A stretch of 32,341 bases of DNA from Acidobacteriota bacterium (GTDB taxonomy: Bacteria > Acidobacteriota > Terriglobia > Terriglobales > SCQP01): positions 1 to 32,341 of the forward strand of contig DAHVCP010000049.1 of NCBI GenBank assembly GCA_027314025.1, given 5' to 3'. Below, piece by piece: positions 8,266-17,648 of this stretch (the first letter of the stretch is position 1; every line of letters begins with the position of its first letter). The notes beneath the pieces are model-generated. The model did no database searches, was not told the origin of the DNA, and saw only the letters and a program-made list of their open reading frames with translations. A program made the translations under genes and the position numbers.

Positions 8266-10755
8266 ATGCACCCCGCCATGCACCCCCACGCCATCCCTCA
8301 TCTTCCCGCCCGCTGCAAACAGCGGTTCCGCCTGCCGCTGCGCGCGCTGGCCGCCGCGATGGCGGCCCTCGCGCTGGCGCTCGCCGCCGCCGCCCAAACC
8401 CGCACCTTCGACAGCCTGCACGTCACCTTGCGCATCCAGCCGGACTTCGCCACCCGCTCGGTAGCGGTGCGGGAAACCCTGACGCTGCGCCCGCTGCGCG
8501 ATCATTTCCAATATTTCCACCTCGCCTGCGGCGGCCCGGTCGTCCAATCCGTCACCGCCAACGGCCGCCCCGTCGCCTATCACCTCACCGCGGAGAAACT
8601 ACACGTCAAGCTGCCCGCGCCGATCGGACCGCGGCAAACGGTGGCGCTGCGCATCCGCTATCATGTGACGCCCAGGGCAGGCATGGTGTTCTATGCCGCT
8701 GATCTCGCCCACCCGCGGCAAGCCACCTGGCTGTGGACCTCCGGCGAGCCGAATGAAAATCACCACTGGCTGCCCATCTACGACCACCCCAACGACAAGC
8801 TGACCGCCGACTTCTACATCACCGCCCCGCGCGGAGACTGGGCCATCGCCAACGGCAAGCTGGTCAGCCGCCAACTGCTGGCCGGCGGCGCGCAGCTCTT
8901 TCATTGGCGCCAGGCGGAGCCGATCAGCACCTATTTGCTAGCCTTTTACGTCGGCCAATGGAACCGCGTGGACGCCGTGGGCCCGCATGGCGTGCCGCTG
9001 CAATTCGACCTGCCGCCGACGCAATCGGCGGCCATCGCCCGCGCCCGCTATGGCCGCACCGCGGCAATGATGGCCTACGACGAAACGCTGACCGGCGTTC
9101 GCTATCCCTGGGCCAAGTACGCCGAGGTGGAAAATCCCGGGTTTTTTTCCGGACTGGAAAACGCCAGCGAGACCGAGTTCCCGGGCGATTATCCGCAAAA
9201 CGCCACCCTCGCCAACGTGCGCGCCGCCGCGCCGCGCCACGATGTCGAGATCGCCCATGAGCTGTCGCATCAATGGTTCGGCGACACCGTCACCTGCGCG
9301 CAATGGTCCCAGCTCTGGCTCAATGAAGGCTTCGCCACCTTCATGCAATACACCTGGGACCAGCACGCCCGCGGCGAAGACCAGGCGATTCGGGATTGGG
9401 AGCGGGATGCCGCCGGCTACTTCCGCTACGCCGACGGCCATGACCATCCCATCGTGGATTACCACCACGGCAGTCCGTGGAACATGTTCGACGCAGTCAC
9501 CTACGAGAAGGGCGGCTTCGCCCTGCGCATGCTCCAAGCCAAGCTGGGCCCAGCGGCATTCTGGCGCGGCGTGCACCGCTATCTGACCCGCTACAGGTTC
9601 CAGCCCGCCAACACGCGCAATTTCGAGCTGGCCATGGAGGAGGCGACGCACCGCAACCTCCGCCTGTTTTTCCACCGCTGGTTCTACTCCACGGGTTATC
9701 CCGTCTTCCATGCCTCCTGGAACTGGCAATCCGCCGCCCACGGCGGCGACCTGGAACTGCACCTGCGGCAAAAGCCGTTTCATGGATTCCTCTACACCGG
9801 CCGGCTAACTTTGGCGGCATGGGTGGGTGGCCGGGAACTGCGCCGCGGCATCCTGGTGACCAGCCGCAACCAGACCATCGCCTGGCCGTTGCCCGGCAAG
9901 CCGGAGATGGTGCAGCTGGACCCCGATCACGTGCTGCTGAAGTACCTGATCTGGGACAAACCGCTGGCCGAATGGGAATATGAAGCCGTTCATGCGCCGT
10001 GGAGCTGGGATCGCCAGCAGGCGCTCGACGCCGTGGACCGCGCTGCGACCGACGGCAACCGCGCCGCGCTGGCGCAGTTCTTCGCCGCCCGCGTCCGGGC
10101 GGAATCCTCCGCCCCCGCCGCTGACGACGCCCTCAGCCATCTCGCCGGCATCGCTCCCGCCGCCGCGCAGCAGCTGGCCTTGGAACGCCTCGCCAGTCCC
10201 AACCCCACCGTGCGCGCCAACGCAGTCACGCTCCTGGGCCATCTCCATCCCGGACAACCCACCCAACCCGGCGAGCTGGCGCGGGTGCGCAACATCTTTC
10301 GCACCGATCGCATCTCCAGCGTGCGCGCCGCCGCGCTGGGCGCGCTGCTGCATCTTGACCGCGCCCAAGCGCCGGGGTATTTCACCGCCGCGCTGGGCAT
10401 GAAGAGCTATCAATGGCAGGTGGAGCGGCGGGCGCTGGCGCTGGAGGCGCACCGCGAGAAATCCGCCGCCGTGCCCGTGCTGCTGCATTACGCCGCGCCC
10501 GGCCAGCCGCCGGCGCTGCGCGCGACCGCCATCGAACAGCTCGGGCATTTCGGCGCCGGCGACGCCCGCGTGACGGCGGCGCTGCGCCGGGCGCTGCACG
10601 GCCAGACCGGCATGGTGCAAGTGCGCGCCGCGATCGCCTTGGCCGAACTGCACGACCGCGATTCCCTGCCCGCCATTCAGGACCTGGCGCAGAACACCTG
10701 GATCGGTTTCTTCAAGCCCGCCTTCCAAGCCGCCGCCGCGATGATGCAGCGCTAA
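8266..10755 (+). CDS. M1 family zinc aminopeptidase, secreted, with C-terminal helical repeats
   Basis: An 829-residue metallopeptidase that removes N-terminal amino acids from peptides. Zinc ligands are His331, His335 and Glu354 in the HELSH...NE motif (HEXXH-x18-E), with Glu332 as the catalytic base. The upstream substrate-binding motif reads GLENAS at about residue 304-309 instead of the usual GAMEN. A basic then hydrophobic N-terminus (about residues 20-45, ending AAAAQT) is a signal peptide, so it acts in the periplasm or outside. Residues after about 590 look like HEAT-type helical repeats (repeated VRANAVTLLGHL / VRAAALGALLHL patterns), a common C-terminal extension. Starts at 8266, 8278 or even 8359 are possible; none has a convincing ribosome binding site. 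Confidence 0.9.
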   Translation: MHPAMHPHAIPHLPARCKQRFRLPLRALAAAMAALALALAAAAQTRTFDSLHVTLRIQPDFATRSVAVRETLTLRPLRDHFQYFHLACGGPVVQSVTANGRPVAYHLTAEKLHVKLPAPIGPRQTVALRIRYHVTPRAGMVFYAADLAHPRQATWLWTSGEPNENHHWLPIYDHPNDKLTADFYITAPRGDWAIANGKLVSRQLLAGGAQLFHWRQAEPISTYLLAFYVGQWNRVDAVGPHGVPLQFDLPPTQSAAIARARYGRTAAMMAYDETLTGVRYPWAKYAEVENPGFFSGLENASETEFPGDYPQNATLANVRAAAPRHDVEIAHELSHQWFGDTVTCAQWSQLWLNEGFATFMQYTWDQHARGEDQAIRDWERDAAGYFRYADGHDHPIVDYHHGSPWNMFDAVTYEKGGFALRMLQAKLGPAAFWRGVHRYLTRYRFQPANTRNFELAMEEATHRNLRLFFHRWFYSTGYPVFHASWNWQSAAHGGDLELHLRQKPFHGFLYTGRLTLAAWVGGRELRRGILVTSRNQTIAWPLPGKPEMVQLDPDHVLLKYLIWDKPLAEWEYEAVHAPWSWDRQQALDAVDRAATDGNRAALAQFFAARVRAESSAPAADDALSHLAGIAPAAAQQLALERLASPNPTVRANAVTLLGHLHPGQPTQPGELARVRNIFRTDRISSVRAAALGALLHLDRAQAPGYFTAALGMKSYQWQVERRALALEAHREKSAAVPVLLHYAAPGQPPALRATAIEQLGHFGAGDARVTAALRRALHGQTGMVQVRAAIALAELHDRDSLPAIQDLAQNTWIGFFKPAFQAAAAMMQR

Positions 10756-10770
10756 CCGCGGCCCGCCGGG

Positions 10771-10858
10771 CGCGAAGAAAGTGGGATGGCCGTCCCCGGC
10801 TGTCTTCCTCGCCGCCCGGGAGGGCGACGAAACGCAAGGCCGGAGCCCTACCCCACGC
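10771..10858 (+). repeat. Extended dispersed repeat (88 bp), copy 1
   Basis: The 36-bp repeat unit followed by an extra conserved part (GCCGCCCGGGAGGGCGACGA, ending CCCTACCCCACGC). It aligns without gaps to 16125-16212 with scattered differences. It lies between the aminopeptidase and GH13 genes. Confidence 0.8.
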
Positions 10859-10980
10859 GCCGGCGCGACTTCACCCAGGGCTGCCTTCGCCACCGCTCTC
10901 CCGCAGGCTGGGCTGGGACCCGAGCCCATTAATAGAAACAACGATTGGCGGTCGGGGGGTGTTTTTTTCTACGATAGTCA

Positions 10981-13900
10981 GTGAGCATAATGCAGCGATC
11001 GTTGTCAGCAGCGGCGCAGCGGACCGCGACGGACCGCAGCGGACCTGAGTTCGAGTTCCACGTCTCCCGCGCGGCACGCGACCGCTACCGCTTCGACGCC
11101 TCCCTGTTCACCCTCAGCGGCAACGTCATCCTGGCCGACCCGCGGGCCAGCCGCGACTTCGCCGCGCGCATTCAGCAAATCCGCGCCCAAGAGCGGTCGC
11201 CGGCGGCGCCCATCCCGCCGGCGGCGCTGCACGCCATGGGGCTGATTGACGAGGCGCTGCACGCCATGATCGCCGCCTACCGGCGGGGCAATCCCCGCGC
11301 GCTGACCGCCGCCGGCCCGTGGCTGGGCGGCCGCGTTGGCGGCGAGGCGGTGGAGACCACGCTGCGCCGCTTCGCGGACGAGTTTCCCGTGGTGCGCGTG
11401 TACCGCGGCGAACTGCGCGCGGAGGAGTGGCTGGCTGGCGAGAGCGGCGGCTATCCGCATCGCGCCGTGGCGCTGGAGGAAATGCTGCTGCTGTGGCTGG
11501 CCAACGCCAACCCCGCCTTCGCGCCATTTCGCGAACTCTTCGACGACCGCCCGGCGATGCGCGGCACCGCATACGGGAAAATTTCCTCCCTTTGGCAGGC
11601 GTATTTCGCGGCCCAGCCCGGCTTCGGTCCGGGCGGCGCCAATCTCTTGGACCTGTTGCTGGCCCCGCAGCGCGCCGCGCCGGATTCGCTGCGCGGCCAA
11701 CTGGCCTTCATCCGCGAGCGCTGGCGCTGGGCGGTCGGGGAAATCTGGGAAAGACTGGGCCTGACGCTGGGGGCAATGCAGGAAGAAGACCTTGCCCTAT
11801 GGCGCCAGTTCCATTCTCCGGCCGGCGGCGCGTTCGGCCCCGGACCGGCGGGAGATTCCAGCGCCGCGGCGGTGCCCCATTTCGGCGAGCTCGAGTACGA
11901 GCGCTTCAGCTCCGACGTGGATTGGATGCCGCGGGCCGTGCTGCTGGCCAAGAACGCCTACGTCTGGCTGGAGCAGCTGAGCCGGGCCCATGGCCGCCAC
12001 ATTCACCGCTTGGACCAGATACCCGACGGCGAGCTCGACACCCTCGCCCGGCGCGGGTTCACCGCGCTGTGGCTGATCGGCATTTGGGAGCGCAGCCAGG
12101 CCTCCCGCCGCATCAAGCAGCTCTGCGGCAACGCCGAGGCCGAAGCCTCCGCCTACGCCATCGCCCAATACGAAATCGCCGCCGACCTGGGCGGCCGGCC
12201 GGCGATGGAGAACCTGCGCCGCCGCGCCGCCATGCGCGGCCTGCGCCTGGCCAGCGACGTCGTGCCCAACCACATGGGCATTGATTCCCCCTGGGTGCGG
12301 GAGCATCCGGAGTGGTTCGTCTCCCTGCCCCACGCCCCCTTTCCCGCCTATCAGTTCAACGGCCCCGACCTGAACGGCGACGGGCACATCGAGATCAAAA
12401 TCGAAGATCACTATTACGACCGCACCGACGCCGCCGTCGTCTTCCGCCGCCGCGACCTGTGGACCGGCGACACGCGCTACATCTACCACGGCAACGACGG
12501 CACCAGCTTTCCCTGGAACGACACCGCGCAGCTCTGCTATCTGCGCGCCGACGTGCGGGAGGCGATGATCGCCGCCATCGTCCGCGTGGCCCGCGACTTC
12601 CCCGTCATCCGCTTCGACGCCGCCATGACCCTGGCCAAAAAGCATTACCAGCGGCTCTGGTTTCCGGAGCCGGGCACGGCCGGCCCCATCCCGACCCGCG
12701 CCGAACACGGACTGGCCAAGGCCCAGTTCGACGCGGAGATGCCCGAGGAGTTTTGGCGCGAGGTGGTGGACCGCGTCGCCGTCGAAGCTCCCGGCACGCT
12801 GCTGCTGGCCGAGGCGTTCTGGCTGATGGAAGGCTACTTCGTCCGCACGCTGGGGATGCACCGCGTCTACAACAGCGCCTTCATGAACATGCTGCGCGAC
12901 GAGCAGAACGCCAATTACCGCTCCGTCATCAAGAACACGCTGGAGTTCGACCCCGACATCCTGAAGCGCTACGTCAACTTCATGAACAACCCGGACGAGC
13001 GCACCGCCGTGGATCAGTTCGGCAAGGGCGATAAATATTTCGGCGTCTGCACCCTGCTGGCCACGCTGCCGGGGCTGCCCATGTTCGGCCACGGACAGTT
13101 CGAGGGCTTCACGGAAAAATATGGCATGGAGTTCCGCCACCCGCGGCTGAGGGAAGCGGCGGATGCGGGCCTGGTGGCCCATCACGACCGCCTGATCACG
13201 CCGCTGCTGCGGCGACGGGCGCTGTTCGCGGAAGCCGCCGAGTTTTTGCTCTACGACTTTTTCGCCCCCGAGGGGCACGTCAACGAGGACGTTTACGCGT
13301 TTTCCAACCGCGGCGGCGGCGAGCGCGCCTTGGTGGTCTACAACAACACCATCCGCCGCGCCGCCGGCTGGGTGCGGCTCTCCTGCGCCTACGCGGTAAA
13401 GAACGGCGACGGCGGCAAGAACCTGCGCCAGCGCACGCTGGCGGAGGGGTTAGGCATTCCCGCCGCGCCGGACCATTGGGCCGCCTACCGGCGGCTGGAT
13501 ACCGGCTTGGAGCACTTGGCGCAGGGCGAGGACTTGGCGCAGGGGATGTATTTCGAGCTGGACGGCTACGCCACGCGCGTTCTGCTGGATTGGCGCGTCT
13601 GGCGCGATGACGGCACGCGGCCCTGGCGGCGGCTGTGGAAACATCTGCAAGACCGCGGCGTACCCAACTTGGACGACGCGCTGCGCGACCTGGAACTAGC
13701 GCGCGTGCACCGCGCGCTCGCCGCCCTTTTGGCGCGGCCGCCGCTGGCGGCGCTGGCGCAGAGCGCCAACGTCCGGGGCGCCGCGGCTCGCACCGCAATT
13801 GCGCGGCGGCGGCGCACGGAGGCGGAAGCCGCGCAGGGCGCAGCCCTGAAGGAAATGGCCGCGGCGGTGCGGGAACTGGTTACGGCGGCGCAGGAATTCC

Positions 13901-14853
13901 TGCTGTCGCCCGCCGCCGCGGCCGCCGGCTTCGGCGCCGAAGACCGCATCTCCCCCGCCCACGCCAAGGCGGCCATCGCCGCGGCCTTGGTTGAGCTGCG
14001 CGCCGCCCCGCGGCTGCCCGCGCTGGCCGCCAAGCTCGAACTGCCGCCGGCGGCGCGGGAGGCGTGGCCGCTGGCCGGCGCCGCCGCGCCCTTGGCGCCT
14101 TCCGCCGCGTCGTTGGCTGTTTCTGCTGCGCCGTTGGCGCCTTGGGCCGAGGCGGTAGCCATCCTCGTGCTGCATGCGCTGGGAATGAGCCTCAACCCCA
14201 GCGCCCCGGATGCCGCCGCCGTGCGGCTATTCGAGGGCCTGCGGCTGCGCCCCGCGCTGGCGGCGGAGTTCGCGGCATTGCGAGCGGCGGACGCCGCCGC
14301 ATCGCAGTCGGCGGAATCCGCGGCCTCGCGCGACGGGGGTCCCGCGGCCTCGCGGCGCGGAAAATCCATGGGGCTGCACGGCGAGGAAGCCGCGGCTAAG
14401 GTCCGGGAACCTGCCGAAGACGCGGATGCGCCATGGCGCGCCGCGGCGCGCGTTCGCGCCGCCTTCGCCCATCCCCTTCCGCCCCCCGCGCGCCTGGCGC
14501 CCGCCCGGCGCACGGCGACGAAACCGCCGAGCCAGCGCCCGGCATCGCCGCCGGCGGCGCCCGCCCCAGAGCCCGCAACCGCCGCCGCCGTCACGCCGCT
14601 CTTTGCCGCTTGGCTCGCCGATCCCGACATCGCCTGGCTGCTCGGCACGCATGATGCCGGCGGCGTCGGCTATATCGTCCAGGAACAATTGCAGACCACC
14701 CTCGCTGGGCTGGCCCTCCGCCCCGCGCTGGCGCTGGCCGCCGCGGCTCGCCTCGCCCCGGCCAAGGTCCGTGCCCTGGCGGAGCAACTGCGCCAATACG
14801 AAGCCGCCGCCGCCCGCCACGGTTACCGCACCTCCGACCTCGCCCCGCGCTAG
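10981..14853 (+). CDS. GH13 alpha-amylase family protein, very large, Ala-rich C-terminus
   Basis: A protein of 1290 residues (start GTG 10981; an ATG at 10990 is in frame). The central region, roughly 320-790, is a GH13 alpha-glucan-active (beta/alpha)8 barrel: region I DVVPNHMG (Asp426, His431), region II VIRFDAAMTL with nucleophile Asp546, region III LLLAEAFW with general acid Glu611, and region IV FMNNPDE with Asp672. It should hydrolyse or transfer alpha-1,4 glucan units. No signal peptide is seen, so a cytoplasmic role in glycogen or maltose metabolism is likely. The N-terminal 300 residues are helical and not recognised. From about 900 to 1200 the sequence becomes Ala/Pro-rich and low in complexity, then ends in a short ordered-looking helix pair. 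GH13 subfamily and product cannot be fixed by eye. It appears monocistronic. Confidence 0.85.
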   Translation: MSIMQRSLSAAAQRTATDRSGPEFEFHVSRAARDRYRFDASLFTLSGNVILADPRASRDFAARIQQIRAQERSPAAPIPPAALHAMGLIDEALHAMIAAYRRGNPRALTAAGPWLGGRVGGEAVETTLRRFADEFPVVRVYRGELRAEEWLAGESGGYPHRAVALEEMLLLWLANANPAFAPFRELFDDRPAMRGTAYGKISSLWQAYFAAQPGFGPGGANLLDLLLAPQRAAPDSLRGQLAFIRERWRWAVGEIWERLGLTLGAMQEEDLALWRQFHSPAGGAFGPGPAGDSSAAAVPHFGELEYERFSSDVDWMPRAVLLAKNAYVWLEQLSRAHGRHIHRLDQIPDGELDTLARRGFTALWLIGIWERSQASRRIKQLCGNAEAEASAYAIAQYEIAADLGGRPAMENLRRRAAMRGLRLASDVVPNHMGIDSPWVREHPEWFVSLPHAPFPAYQFNGPDLNGDGHIEIKIEDHYYDRTDAAVVFRRRDLWTGDTRYIYHGNDGTSFPWNDTAQLCYLRADVREAMIAAIVRVARDFPVIRFDAAMTLAKKHYQRLWFPEPGTAGPIPTRAEHGLAKAQFDAEMPEEFWREVVDRVAVEAPGTLLLAEAFWLMEGYFVRTLGMHRVYNSAFMNMLRDEQNANYRSVIKNTLEFDPDILKRYVNFMNNPDERTAVDQFGKGDKYFGVCTLLATLPGLPMFGHGQFEGFTEKYGMEFRHPRLREAADAGLVAHHDRLITPLLRRRALFAEAAEFLLYDFFAPEGHVNEDVYAFSNRGGGERALVVYNNTIRRAAGWVRLSCAYAVKNGDGGKNLRQRTLAEGLGIPAAPDHWAAYRRLDTGLEHLAQGEDLAQGMYFELDGYATRVLLDWRVWRDDGTRPWRRLWKHLQDRGVPNLDDALRDLELARVHRALAALLARPPLAALAQSANVRGAAARTAIARRRRTEAEAAQGAALKEMAAAVRELVTAAQEFLLSPAAAAAGFGAEDRISPAHAKAAIAAALVELRAAPRLPALAAKLELPPAAREAWPLAGAAAPLAPSAASLAVSAAPLAPWAEAVAILVLHALGMSLNPSAPDAAAVRLFEGLRLRPALAAEFAALRAADAAASQSAESAASRDGGPAASRRGKSMGLHGEEAAAKVREPAEDADAPWRAAARVRAAFAHPLPPPARLAPARRTATKPPSQRPASPPAAPAPEPATAAAVTPLFAAWLADPDIAWLLGTHDAGGVGYIVQEQLQTTLAGLALRPALALAAAARLAPAKVRALAEQLRQYEAAAARHGYRTSDLAPR

Positions 14854-14968
14854 CGCCGCCGCCCGAGCGCCGGCGTTCCCGCCGGCCGTGTTGTGGCGCA
14901 CTCGCGCGGGCCGCGCGGCGCGGCCATAGCGGGACGGGCGGTGCCGCCACGCTGGGCGCAGCAACGAG

Positions 14969-15991
14969 CTAGCGCGAGGCGTCGAGCACGGCGGCGCCCA
15001 GGAAGGCGTCGTGCTTCAGCTGATCCAGCGCGCGGTTCGCGTCGCGCAGGGGAAAGGGAGTGACGCGGGTGCGGATGGGGATGCGCGCCGCCTCGGCCAA
15101 GAACTCCCGTCCGTCCTCGCGCGTATTGTTGGCGACGCCGCGGATCAGCCGCTCCGGATGCAGCCAGTCGTAGTCCAGCTGCGGGATCGGGCTCATGTGA
15201 ATGCCGCCGAGGACCAGCGCGCCGCCGGCGTCCAGCGCGCGCAGCGCGGGCGGAACCAGATCGCCCGCCGGGGCGAATAAGATCGCCGCGTCCAGCGGCA
15301 CCGGCGGCGGATCCGCCGCGCCGCCCGCCCATGCCGCGCCCATCTCGGCGGCCAGATTTTGGTGGCGCGCATCGCGCGTGCAAACATAAACCTCCGCGCC
15401 TCGCGCCCGCGCCAGTTGGATGACCACATGCCCGGCGGCGCCAAATCCATAAATGCCCAGCCGCGCCCCGGCGCAGGCGGCGGGCAGCCCCGTCAGGCGC
15501 AGTGAGCGGTAGCCGATGATGCCCGCGCAGAGCAGCGGCGCGGCGGCCATGTCCGTGAAGCCGTCGGGCACGGGATAAACGAACGCGGCGTCGGCCAGGC
15601 AATATTCGGCGTAGCCGCCCGGCACCGTCCAGCCGGTGAACTCGGCGTGCTCGCAAAGATTTTCCTGCCCCCGCCGGCAGAAACGGCAGGTCCCGTCGGT
15701 GTGGTGCAGCCAGGCGACGCCGACGCGCGCGCCGATCGGCGGCGGCGCCGGCCCGCCGGGCCGGAGCGGGCCATGCGCGGCGACCTCGCCGACGATTTGA
15801 TGGCCGGGAATCATCCCCGGCCGCCGCACCGGCAGTTCGCCTTCCACAACGTGCAAATCCGTGCGGCAGACGCCACAGACGCGCACCCGGACCAAGATCT
15901 CGCCCGCGCCCGGCTGCGGCGTCGGCAGTTCCCGCCAGCTGAGCGGCCGGCGTTCGATCGGCGCCGGCTGCTCCAATACCCAAGCCCACAT
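14969..15991 (-). CDS. Zinc-dependent alcohol dehydrogenase family protein
   Basis: A 340-residue medium-chain dehydrogenase that would oxidise alcohols or reduce aldehydes with NAD(P). Catalytic zinc residues are Cys39 ([10 protein letters not shown]) and His64 (PGHQIVGEV). The Rossmann fold follows with [10 protein letters not shown] near residue 174. The structural zinc loop has the normal C-x2-C-x2-C-x7-C spacing, but the first position is Asp99 rather than Cys ([16 protein letters not shown]; others Cys102, Cys105, Cys113). Start MWAWVLEQP fits the family. It stands alone on the minus strand, convergent with the GH13 gene across a 115-bp gap. Substrate is unknown. Confidence 0.9.
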   Translation of the reverse strand: MWAWVLEQPAPIERRPLSWRELPTPQPGAGEILVRVRVCGVCRTDLHVVEGELPVRRPGMIPGHQIVGEVAAHGPLRPGGPAPPPIGARVGVAWLHHTDGTCRFCRRGQENLCEHAEFTGWTVPGGYAEYCLADAAFVYPVPDGFTDMAAAPLLCAGIIGYRSLRLTGLPAACAGARLGIYGFGAAGHVVIQLARARGAEVYVCTRDARHQNLAAEMGAAWAGGAADPPPVPLDAAILFAPAGDLVPPALRALDAGGALVLGGIHMSPIPQLDYDWLHPERLIRGVANNTREDGREFLAEAARIPIRTRVTPFPLRDANRALDQLKHDAFLGAAVLDASR

Positions 15992-16086
15992 AACCGCTCC
16001 CAGCCTAGCCTACCGCGCCCCCAACCATGCCGTCCCCAGAGACGGCGAACGCGGGAAAGCCGTCCCGGCGGCTAAATCGGGCGCTC

Positions 16087-16406
16087 AGCGCAACGAAAGT
16101 ACGATAACCGTCCTCGGCTGTCAGCGCAACGAAAGTAGGATAGCCGTCCTCGGCTGTCACCCCCGCCGCCCGGGAGGGCGACGAACCGCAGGGCAGGAGC
16201 CCTACCCCACGCTTCGCCGCCAATCTTTTCGCCGTGCGAAATCTCTCCCCCGCGGCCGGCGTGGGGTATGCCTCCGGCTTGCGTGCGGTCGCGCTCCGCG
16301 CGGCCGGCCCGTCCCGCCACCGCGTAGACGGTGGGATAGCCGTCCTCGGCGGTCAGACCCCAAGACGCCCCCAGCGCAACGAAAGTACGACAGCCGTCCG
16401 GCTGTC
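16087..16406 (+). repeat. Cluster of dispersed repeats filling the ADH-isomerase gap
   Basis: The intergenic stretch 15992-16458 has no gene but at least four repeat units: two 36-bp units in exact tandem at 16087-16122 and 16123-16158 (differing at two positions), a partial unit at 16325-16354 and one at 16373-16406 with a perfect palindrome ACAGCCGTCCGGCTGT. The second unit continues into the 88-bp extended form (16125-16212) shared with 10771-10858. The open frames that cross it are repeat translations and not genes. Confidence 0.85.
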
Positions 16407-16458
16407 GAAACCGGCGAATACTCGAATACTGGCCGGCGCCGCCCGCGCGGCGGCCGGG

Positions 16459-17607
16459 CTATTCGAGCAGCAGCGGGCGGAGGAACTCGGCGGCTTTGCG
16501 GACCCCGATCTCCGGCGTCATGGTGCGGTCCTCGTGCTCGATGGAAAGCACGCGATCGTAGCCGACGTTCTTCATGGTCGCCAGGATACGGCGCCAATAC
16601 AGGTCGTCGTGCCCGTAGCCGGGCACGGCGTAGGCCCAGGAGCGGTTGAGGACCTCGTGATAGGGGGTGACGTCAATCAGGCCGTTGATCTGGATGTTGT
16701 GGGGATCGAGATAGGCGTCCTTGGCGTGATAGTTGAATAGCACGCCGGTTTCGCCCAGCTTGCGCACCAGCGCCGGGCCGTCCACGCCCATGCCGAAGAT
16801 GTTCCCGAAGTCCAGGTTGCAGCCGAGATACTCGCCGCCGACGGCGTCGCGCAGGCGCTGGAGGGAGGAGAAATTGTAGACGGCGTAGCCGGGGTCGAAC
16901 TCCAGCGCGACGTGGATCTTGTGGCGGCGGGCGGCGGCGGCGGCGATGCGCCAATAGGGGATGACGCGCTCCTCCCACTGCCACTTCAGCATCTCGACGT
17001 AGCTGGAGCGCTCCAGGCTGGTGACCCAGTTGGGCCGCATGCCGCCCTTGTCGTCGCCGGGACAGCCGGAAAAATAGTTGACCACCGGCACGTCCATCAT
17101 CTCCGCCAGGCGCAGCGTCTTTAGATAGACTTCGTTGGTGCGGCGGGCCACCGCGGGACGGGGATCGAGCGGGTTGCCATGGCAGCTAAAGCTGCTGATG
17201 CCCAGGCCGTGGGCGGCGAATGCCTGAAGATAGGCGCGGCGCCGGCCGGCGTCGGCCAGCAAGGCGTCCATGGGGCAGTGGGCGTCGCCGGGGTCGTTGC
17301 CGGTGCCCACCTCTAGCATTTGCAGCCCAATGCTTTGGGCGTATTGCAGCACCCAGCTCAGCGGCTTGTCGTTGAAGGGCCAGGTGAACAGGCCGATCTT
17401 CATTTGCGACGGGTACCGCGGGTTGGCGGGCGGCCGCCAGGCCGCGCCGTCCAGCGTGCTGGGGCGCGGGCCTTGGGCGGGCGGCTCGGGGGCGGCGGCG
17501 GGCGGCGGCGGGGTCTTGGCTGCGGCGGATGGCGCCAGCGCTCCCGCCGACAAACCGGCGGCGGCGGCGGTGGTGGTTTCCAGAAAGCGGCGGCGATCAA
17601 TAGACAT
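16459..17607 (-). CDS. Sugar phosphate isomerase/epimerase-like TIM-barrel protein, Tat-exported
   Basis: A 382-residue protein. The N-terminus [20 protein letters not shown] is a twin-arginine signal, so the folded protein is exported. After a Pro/Ala linker (30-60) comes an AP-endonuclease-2 / xylose-isomerase-like TIM barrel ([63 protein letters not shown]), with the Glu, Asp and His residues that bind the divalent metal in that fold. The substrate is unknown; secreted members are common in Acidobacteria and Planctomycetes and are thought to act on sugars. It lies 41 nt downstream of ftsZ on the same strand and could be read from the same transcript. Confidence 0.85.
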   Translation of the reverse strand: MSIDRRRFLETTTAAAAGLSAGALAPSAAAKTPPPPAAAPEPPAQGPRPSTLDGAAWRPPANPRYPSQMKIGLFTWPFNDKPLSWVLQYAQSIGLQMLEVGTGNDPGDAHCPMDALLADAGRRRAYLQAFAAHGLGISSFSCHGNPLDPRPAVARRTNEVYLKTLRLAEMMDVPVVNYFSGCPGDDKGGMRPNWVTSLERSSYVEMLKWQWEERVIPYWRIAAAAARRHKIHVALEFDPGYAVYNFSSLQRLRDAVGGEYLGCNLDFGNIFGMGVDGPALVRKLGETGVLFNYHAKDAYLDPHNIQINGLIDVTPYHEVLNRSWAYAVPGYGHDDLYWRRILATMKNVGYDRVLSIEHEDRTMTPEIGVRKAAEFLRPLLLE

Positions 17608-17648
17608 GAGCGGTGGTCAGTGGGGCGGGTGGGCGGGTCGGGTAGCGC

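Noticed and set aside
11797-13278. 493-codon minus-strand frame over the GH13 gene
   Set aside because: Antisense shadow; the + strand carries all catalytic GH13 motifs.
14850-15989. 379-codon frame overlapping the alcohol dehydrogenase on the same strand
   Set aside because: Out-of-frame translation of the dehydrogenase (Arg/Gly/Ala-rich), while the other frame has all zinc and NAD motifs.
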